A stretch of 35,123 nt of DNA from Acidobacteriota bacterium. Lineage in GTDB: Bacteria; Acidobacteriota; Terriglobia; Bryobacterales; Bryobacteraceae. Every line of letters begins with the position of its first letter. Within the stretch, counting starts at the first letter, position 1. Positions 30,408 through 35,123 of this stretch are shown piece by piece. The notes under the pieces are model-generated. The model saw only the letters and a program-made list of their open reading frames with translations, was not told where the DNA came from and ran no database searches. Both the position numbers and the translations under genes were made by a program. The DNA is taken from assembly GCA_016871055.1 (NCBI GenBank), contig VFZW01000021.1:1-35123 (forward strand), in the 5' to 3' direction.

Positions 30408-31102
<695 letters not shown>

Positions 31103-31117
31103 CGAAAAATCTCCTGG

Positions 31118-32374
31118 CTAGCGTTTGAGTTGAATGCGGTTCTGCGAATCGTACTGCGACATGCCGGAGAGAATCACGGTGTCGCCAACTGTGAGGCCTT
31201 CGACGATTTCGATATGGTTGACCGAGCCGCGGCCGAGCTTTACGGGTACGCGAATGGCCTCATTTGTTCCGGGCACGAGCTTAAACAAAGTGATCGTGCT
31301 GTTCGGCTGGCCGTACACGGGCCTGCCGACGTAGACGACATCGGCGATGCGTTCGAGGTCGACGTTGCCATCGACGCTTAGATCGGGCCGTGCGCCGGGA
31401 GGCAAAGGGCCATCAAGTTTAATGTCGACAGTCACGGTACCGTTGACGGCGGCGGGATCGATGCGGACGACGTGGCCGGGGATAATGCCGTTCCGCGTGT
31501 CGATGCTGGCCTGCTCGCCGTGCTGCACGTCCTTCATTTGTGTCTCGGCGATCTTCAATTCGGCCTTCAATTTCGTCGGTTGTGCGACTTTTGCGAGCAC
31601 GGCGCCGGGCAACACCTTCTGGCCAACTTCGACGGCCATCTGCTGCAGGATGCCTTCGGCGCCGGCGCGTACTCTCAACTGGGCGACCTGCTGTTTCTTG
31701 AGTTCCCACGCCGCGCGCAATTTTTCGATATTCACAAGCTGGGCGGCCACTTGGGCCTCAATCGAGTCGCCGAAGATCTTGACGCGCTGGTCTTCGATCT
31801 TGCTGCGGCCGGCGAGTTCGTCGGCCTTAGCCTTGGTGAGTTTGTATTCGAGATCCGATTTTAGGCCGAGTTTAATCAGTGCTTCGTCGCGGTTGGCTTG
31901 GAGCTTGGCTTGTGTGTACTCGCTGGCGACGCGGGCTTGCGCGGAAACCTGATCGAGCCGCTGCGTTTCGAGCTTCACGCGCAGATCCTTGATCGTCGCT
32001 TCGGCCGCCTTCACTTGCCACTCGGCGTCGAAAGCGGCGAGTTGCAATTCCGGGTTGCTCAGTTCCAACAGAACGGTGTCGGCGCGTACCGTAGCGCCCG
32101 CGCGGAGGTGGATCTTGTCGACGCGGCCCTCGCTGATCGCCGGGACGATAAGAATTTCCTCCGGCACCAGCGTTCCCATGCCGCGGACGTTGCGAAGCAT
32201 CGGGCCGCGCTTCACAGTGTCCAGCCAGACGGTCGAGTATTCGACGGAAACGGCCGCCGGTTTGAGTTTGCTCAGCCAGTACGTCACGCCACCGGCGGCG
32301 GTCAGCAGTACGGCTGCGATGGCAATGCGGCGGATGAGTCTCTTTTTTGCGGCGCCTTCGCGCGGTACATCCAT
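31118..32374 (-). CDS. MacA/HlyD-like periplasmic adaptor protein
   Basis: A 418-residue membrane-fusion (adaptor) protein that links an inner-membrane transporter to an outer-membrane channel. It has a cytoplasmic basic start, one membrane anchor (about 14-34), a lipoyl-like half-domain (GRVDKIHLRAGATVRADTVLLEL, about 82-105), a long alpha-helical hairpin (about 115-250) of coiled-coil character, the second lipoyl half (GILQQMAVEVGQKVLPGAVL), and beta-barrel and membrane-proximal domains ending GDTVILSGMSQYDSQNRIQL. It leads the unit with the two ATPases. Upstream is a sigma-54-type promoter whose predicted transcript begins 11 bases before the ATG and just includes an AGG ribosome site. The outer-membrane partner is not in the unit. 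Confidence 0.9.
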   Translation of the reverse strand: MDVPREGAAKKRLIRRIAIAAVLLTAAGGVTYWLSKLKPAAVSVEYSTVWLDTVKRGPMLRNVRGMGTLVPEEILIVPAISEGRVDKIHLRAGATVRADTVLLELSNPELQLAAFDAEWQVKAAEATIKDLRVKLETQRLDQVSAQARVASEYTQAKLQANRDEALIKLGLKSDLEYKLTKAKADELAGRSKIEDQRVKIFGDSIEAQVAAQLVNIEKLRAAWELKKQQVAQLRVRAGAEGILQQMAVEVGQKVLPGAVLAKVAQPTKLKAELKIAETQMKDVQHGEQASIDTRNGIIPGHVVRIDPAAVNGTVTVDIKLDGPLPPGARPDLSVDGNVDLERIADVVYVGRPVYGQPNSTITLFKLVPGTNEAIRVPVKLGRGSVNHIEIVEGLTVGDTVILSGMSQYDSQNRIQLKR

Positions 32375-32395
32375 GGTGATACCTGCCCCTCTATT

Positions 32396-32411
32396 GGCAA
32401 CTGGCGGGCCA
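32396..32411 (-). promoter_or_regulatory. Sigma-54-type -24/-12 promoter for the adaptor-ATPase unit
   Basis: On the minus strand TGGCCC-GCCAG-TTGCC carries GG and GC 12 bp apart and matches TGGCACG-N4-TTGC at all defined positions but one (C for A). The predicted start is near 32385, giving an 11-base leader that begins CAGG, close enough to the ATG to serve as ribosome site. It is the second such promoter in the window, again before an efflux component. Confidence 0.6.
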
Positions 32412-32488
32412 CTCCCGGAGCGGCGCGAAGTTGCTTTCGCTTCTTTACTTTAGCGTAGATGGCTTTGCGCCGCGACGGGTTGCGGGAT

Positions 32489-32522
32489 GTCCGGTCCTGG
32501 GACGCGCTGGCCAGAATCGGAC
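32489..32522. promoter_or_regulatory. Candidate enhancer sites upstream of the adaptor gene
   Basis: Read on the minus strand, 32522-32509 is GTCCGATTCTGGCC, identical at 11 of 14 positions to the dyad before the second ADOP, and centred about 131 bp upstream of the predicted start. A further dyad with GTCC/GGAC arms lies at 32494-32503 (GTCCTGGGAC), and GTCC also occurs at 32489. Together they suggest a cluster of activator half-sites. Confidence 0.4.
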
Positions 32523-32525
32523 CGC

Positions 32526-33965
32526 TTAGCGTGGCAAGAACGACTTGGCGCGCGCTCCGGCGCGGTCGGCGTCTTTGCCGCGACGCAGCGCGCGTAACAG
32601 CGACGCATAGGCTTCGTAAAGGCTGCCGATCGTGGCCTGTTGATCGGAAGGAAGTTTGGCCGCAAATTCGGCCGCGGCATTCAGAGATCGCTCGCCGGCT
32701 TCCAAGCGCCGTTGGGCGAACTGCACGTAGGCCAGTTCCGTGAGAACGTGCCCATGTTGAGGACCGCCGATCAGGCCCGCGCGTCCAATTGCGGCGAGTT
32801 CGCTCTCCAAAACGTTCTCGGATTCGGTAAACCGTCGCTGCGTGTGAAGGGCCTGCGCGAGATGGTGGGCGGCCTCGATGGCGGGAAGCGATTCGAGCCC
32901 CAGCACCGCTTCGCGAGCTTTCAGGACGCGGCGGAAGAACGCCTCAGCACCCGCGGCTTTGCCTTGTCGAAGAAACAGTACGCCAAGGTTATCTGTAGCG
33001 GCAGCGGTCTGGAGGTGGTTTGGGCCCAATTTCGATTCAAAAATCGAGAGTGCGCGGCGAAAGTACGGTTCGGCGGCGGCGAAGTCGTCGGAGGAGAGCA
33101 GGAGTTCGCCGATGTTGTTGATCGCCGCGGCCAAAGAGGGATGCTCGGGGCCGAGCGACTCTTCCCACAAGGCCGCGGCGCGTTCGAGGTTGGCGCGTGC
33201 TTCGGTCATTTGTCCGCGCCGGCGCTGCAGGGTTCCTAGATTGTTGATCGCGCTGGCCAGCGCCGGGCGATCGATGGGCGCGGTGTTTTCGCGGATCGCG
33301 ATCGCTTGGGCATAATACTTCTGGGCGTCGTCGAACAGGCCGAGATCCTGCAGGACGGCGGCGAGATTGTTGAGTGTGTTAGCGACTTCGGGGGCCGAGT
33401 CGCCAAGCGTGCGACGCTTGATTTCCAGCGCCCTCTCGAAGGCGGTGCGAGCAGGAGTGAATTTGCCCTGCATCCGCTGCACTTCGCCGATGTTGGAGAT
33501 GGTATTCGCCATCTGCACTTCCGAGTCGCGGGACGCGGCGGAGCGAATCGCCAATGAATCGTTGTAGGTCTTCTCGGCGTCGGCATAGCGCCCCATCTGA
33601 CGGTAGACCTCGCCGAGGTTGTTCAGGCTCGCCGCGCGCTGCGGGCTGTTCTCGCCCGCCGAATTCACCCAGTAGACGGCCGCCTCGCGAAATGCCTTTT
33701 CGGCGTCGGCGAATCTCCCCGAGGCTGTGAGCATGGCGCCGTGATTATTGCGGACTTTGGCCTTGAGGAGCAGTGGAAAGCCGAATTCCTCGGCGGCCTG
33801 GGTGAGCTGCGCGTACAGGGCCTGCGCCTCTTCGAACTTTTGCTCGCGGGCCAGTTGCGCGGCTTTGGCGAGATGCATCTCCCAGTCTTCGGTGCGCCGG
33901 AGTTCCTGGAGTTCGATGGCTAAGCCTTGGAAGGCGATAAGAACGAAAATGACAGCGGCGCGCAT
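32526..33965 (-). CDS. Exported tetratricopeptide-repeat protein
   Basis: A 479-residue TPR protein, of the kinesin-light-chain-like type with 42-residue repeats. A signal peptide (MRAAVIFVLIAFQGLA) precedes about eight to nine repeats with clear ALxNLGxxYxxxGxxxxAxxxxxxAL patterns. Examples are SLNNLGEVYRQMGRYADAEKTYNDSLAIR, TISNIGEVQRMQGKFTPARTAFERALEI, TLNNLAAVLQDLGLFDDAQKYYAQAIAI and AINNLGTLQRRRGQMTEARANLERAAAL. Such proteins scaffold protein-protein contacts; no partner can be named. The start is secure: AAGGAG lies seven bases upstream. It is transcribed toward the adaptor gene but separated from it by 151 bp containing that gene's own promoter, and it is divergent from the SMP-30-like gene. 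Confidence 0.88.
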   Translation of the reverse strand: MRAAVIFVLIAFQGLAIELQELRRTEDWEMHLAKAAQLAREQKFEEAQALYAQLTQAAEEFGFPLLLKAKVRNNHGAMLTASGRFADAEKAFREAAVYWVNSAGENSPQRAASLNNLGEVYRQMGRYADAEKTYNDSLAIRSAASRDSEVQMANTISNIGEVQRMQGKFTPARTAFERALEIKRRTLGDSAPEVANTLNNLAAVLQDLGLFDDAQKYYAQAIAIRENTAPIDRPALASAINNLGTLQRRRGQMTEARANLERAAALWEESLGPEHPSLAAAINNIGELLLSSDDFAAAEPYFRRALSIFESKLGPNHLQTAAATDNLGVLFLRQGKAAGAEAFFRRVLKAREAVLGLESLPAIEAAHHLAQALHTQRRFTESENVLESELAAIGRAGLIGGPQHGHVLTELAYVQFAQRRLEAGERSLNAAAEFAAKLPSDQQATIGSLYEAYASLLRALRRGKDADRAGARAKSFLPR

Positions 33966-34079
33966 GGCTCAACTCCTTGTTCGGCTATACGGGCGAGCCC
34001 TCGATTCGTTCACCGATTGGGGTGAGTAGCGCAAGGGGGTGGCGAGGCGGTTTTGCGGAGTGGCAGTTTCGCGGCGCTG

Positions 34080-34085
34080 TATACT
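34080..34085 (+). promoter_or_regulatory. Candidate -10 element for the SMP-30-like gene
   Basis: TATACT lies 13 bases before the ATG at 34099 and matches the -10 consensus at five of six positions. The best -35-like sequence (TTGCGG at 34053-34058) is 21 bp away, which is longer than usual. No strong ribosome site precedes the gene. Confidence 0.35.
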
Positions 34086-34098
34086 GAAAACCTTCGCC

Positions 34099-35040
34099 AT
34101 GGCTGTTTACCAAGCTGAACCGTTCTACCTTCCGGAGACCGACGCCCTTCGCTTTCTGCCAGAGTGCCCGCGGGTGCTGCGGTCGCGCCCGGACACCCTC
34201 GGCTGGGTGGCCATTCAGGAGTCGGCGGAGTCGGACCGCGGCTCCCTCAATCTGTTGAATCTGCGGACGCTTGCGAATGACTCCCACCCGCTTCCGGGCC
34301 GGCCCGGTTTCTTCGCCGAGACAAATCGCGAGGATGTCCTTGTCGTCGGCATGGAGCGAAGTCTGGTGCTTTACGACATGCGCCAGAGGCGTATCGCTTC
34401 TGAACCGTTTGTGGTGACGGAAGATGAGCGCGTCATTATTAACGACGGACTCTCCGTCGAAGGCGGGCTGCTCTTTGGCACGAAACACACGACATTCAAA
34501 GAGCGAATCGCATGCATGTATTTTTTGGAAGCCGCCTCGGGGCGGGTGCATACATTGCACGCCGCGCAGATCTGCGCAAACGGCAAGTTCTTGCATGACG
34601 GCGACTTGGTGGATATCGATTCGTTCAACAAAACATTGGATTTCTATCCGGTTGACATGGCCGCGCACCGGTTGGGCGAACGACGGATTATCGCGGACTT
34701 TCGGGAAACGCAGTTATTCCCGGATGGGCTGCGGCCAGCGCCGGGTCTCGGATCGGTCGTGGTGGCGTTCTATAATCCCGAGGCCGCGCCAGAGGGCGTG
34801 GCGCGGGAGTTTGCTATCAGCGATGGGGCGGTACGGAATGAGTGGAGGCTCGCGGGGTCACCCCGGGTCACTTGCCCGGAGGTATTGCGGCTCGATGGGC
34901 GAGTGCGGCTACTGTTTACAACGGCTGTGGAGGGTATGAACCCGTTGATGCCGAATGCGGGCGCTATGTATATTGGCGACAGTCCGTACACGGAAGTGCC
35001 GCCGGCTCCGCCGTTATTCGAGGCGTCGGCGCTGGATTAA
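34099..35040 (+). CDS. SMP-30/gluconolactonase/regucalcin-like protein
   Basis: A 313-residue six-bladed propeller protein of the SMP-30/gluconolactonase/LRE family, metal-dependent sugar lactonases or related hydrolases. The divalent-metal site of the family appears complete: Glu22 (LPECPRVL), Asn161 (ICANGKFL) and Asp209 (LFPDGLRPAPG), with Asn115 (IINDGLSVEGGLLFGT) at the substrate-side position. No signal peptide is seen, so a cytoplasmic location is likely. ATG at 34099 is chosen because homology and the -10-like TATACT upstream fit it; the open frame extends 20 codons further without features. It is divergent from the TPR gene, with 133 bp between. The substrate is unknown. Confidence 0.85.
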   Translation: MAVYQAEPFYLPETDALRFLPECPRVLRSRPDTLGWVAIQESAESDRGSLNLLNLRTLANDSHPLPGRPGFFAETNREDVLVVGMERSLVLYDMRQRRIASEPFVVTEDERVIINDGLSVEGGLLFGTKHTTFKERIACMYFLEAASGRVHTLHAAQICANGKFLHDGDLVDIDSFNKTLDFYPVDMAAHRLGERRIIADFRETQLFPDGLRPAPGLGSVVVAFYNPEAAPEGVAREFAISDGAVRNEWRLAGSPRVTCPEVLRLDGRVRLLFTTAVEGMNPLMPNAGAMYIGDSPYTEVPPAPPLFEASALD

Positions 35041-35076
35041 GCCGAAGTTCCCCCGCCGATAAGCAGTAGTTTTCAC

Positions 35077-35112
35077 CGCAAGGCTCTCAGACAGCGTGGG
35101 TTGCGCGTTTTT
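35077..35112 (+). terminator. Possible terminator after the SMP-30-like gene
   Basis: CGCAA (35077-35081) can pair with TTGCG (35101-35105), followed by CG and a run of seven or more T. The 5-bp stem and 19-base loop are poor, so this is a weak candidate near the window's end. Confidence 0.25.
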
Positions 35113-35123
35113 TTGCCTTGTTC

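Noticed and set aside
32489-32525. Rho-independent terminator for the TPR gene
   Set aside because: GTCC/GGAC arms are present, but there is no T-tract in either direction, and the sequence resembles the other enhancer-like dyad.
34061-34076. A third sigma-54-like site (TGGCAG with GC 12 bp after GG) before the SMP-30-like gene
   Set aside because: Only about seven of eleven defined positions match and the TTGC part is lost; TATACT nearby is a better promoter candidate.

Overview
The window is about 35 kb of GC-rich, gene-dense bacterial chromosome. It most likely comes from an acidobacterium of the Bryobacter/Solibacter type. This is an inference from gene content: two very long duplicated MacB/FtsX permeases of the ADOP family (Acidobacterial duplicated orphan permease), one with a PadR repressor gene attached, plus secreted NHL, Gfo/Idh/MocA and TPR proteins. 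No rRNA, tRNA, CRISPR array, insertion sequence or phage gene was recognised. The longest stretch without a gene is 271 bases (13904-14174).

Layout. 81-1641 (minus): a small secreted protein behind a HupE/UreJ-type membrane protein; an NHL beta-propeller protein is divergent at 1687-2928. 2959-8689 (minus): a MscS channel, a HyuA-type hydantoinase subunit, a PadR regulator that carries a one-base frameshift, and its ADOP permease. A symmetric double operator lies just upstream of padR. 8751-13903 (plus): four overlapping genes encode an ATPase, a YbbP/LolCE-like permease, a LolA-like periplasmic protein and an outer-membrane barrel, which looks like a complete inner-to-outer-membrane export path. 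14175-16667: a second ADOP without padR, behind a near-consensus sigma-54 promoter. 16658-19272 (minus): recG and rsmD. 19292-20994: an exported oxidoreductase-fold protein and fabI. 21009-25380: a GldA/GldF/GldG-like ABC system with a DUF4340 protein. 25382-27261: pncB and a nicotinamidase-like gene for NAD salvage, convergent with rsfS. 27728-29110: a coiled-coil protein with an M15-peptidase-like tail, and hpt. 29140-29689: a ribbon-helix-helix protein and an 80-residue partner, resembling a toxin-antitoxin pair. 29739-33965 (minus): two ABC ATPases, a MacA/HlyD adaptor behind a second sigma-54-like promoter, and a TPR protein. 34099-35040: an SMP-30/gluconolactonase-like protein.

The main theme is envelope transport. 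The window holds two permeases without ATPases (the ADOPs), two ATPases with an adaptor but no permease, and two self-contained ABC systems. Two of the efflux transcripts (second ADOP; adaptor plus ATPases) share -24/-12 promoters and a related GTCC/GGAC dyad at -94 and -131. This suggests common control by an unseen sigma-54 activator. The most novel candidates are this shared promoter architecture, the RHH/80-residue pair with a perfect dyad over its start codon, and the four-gene export operon. All functions are read from sequence patterns; no database search was run.
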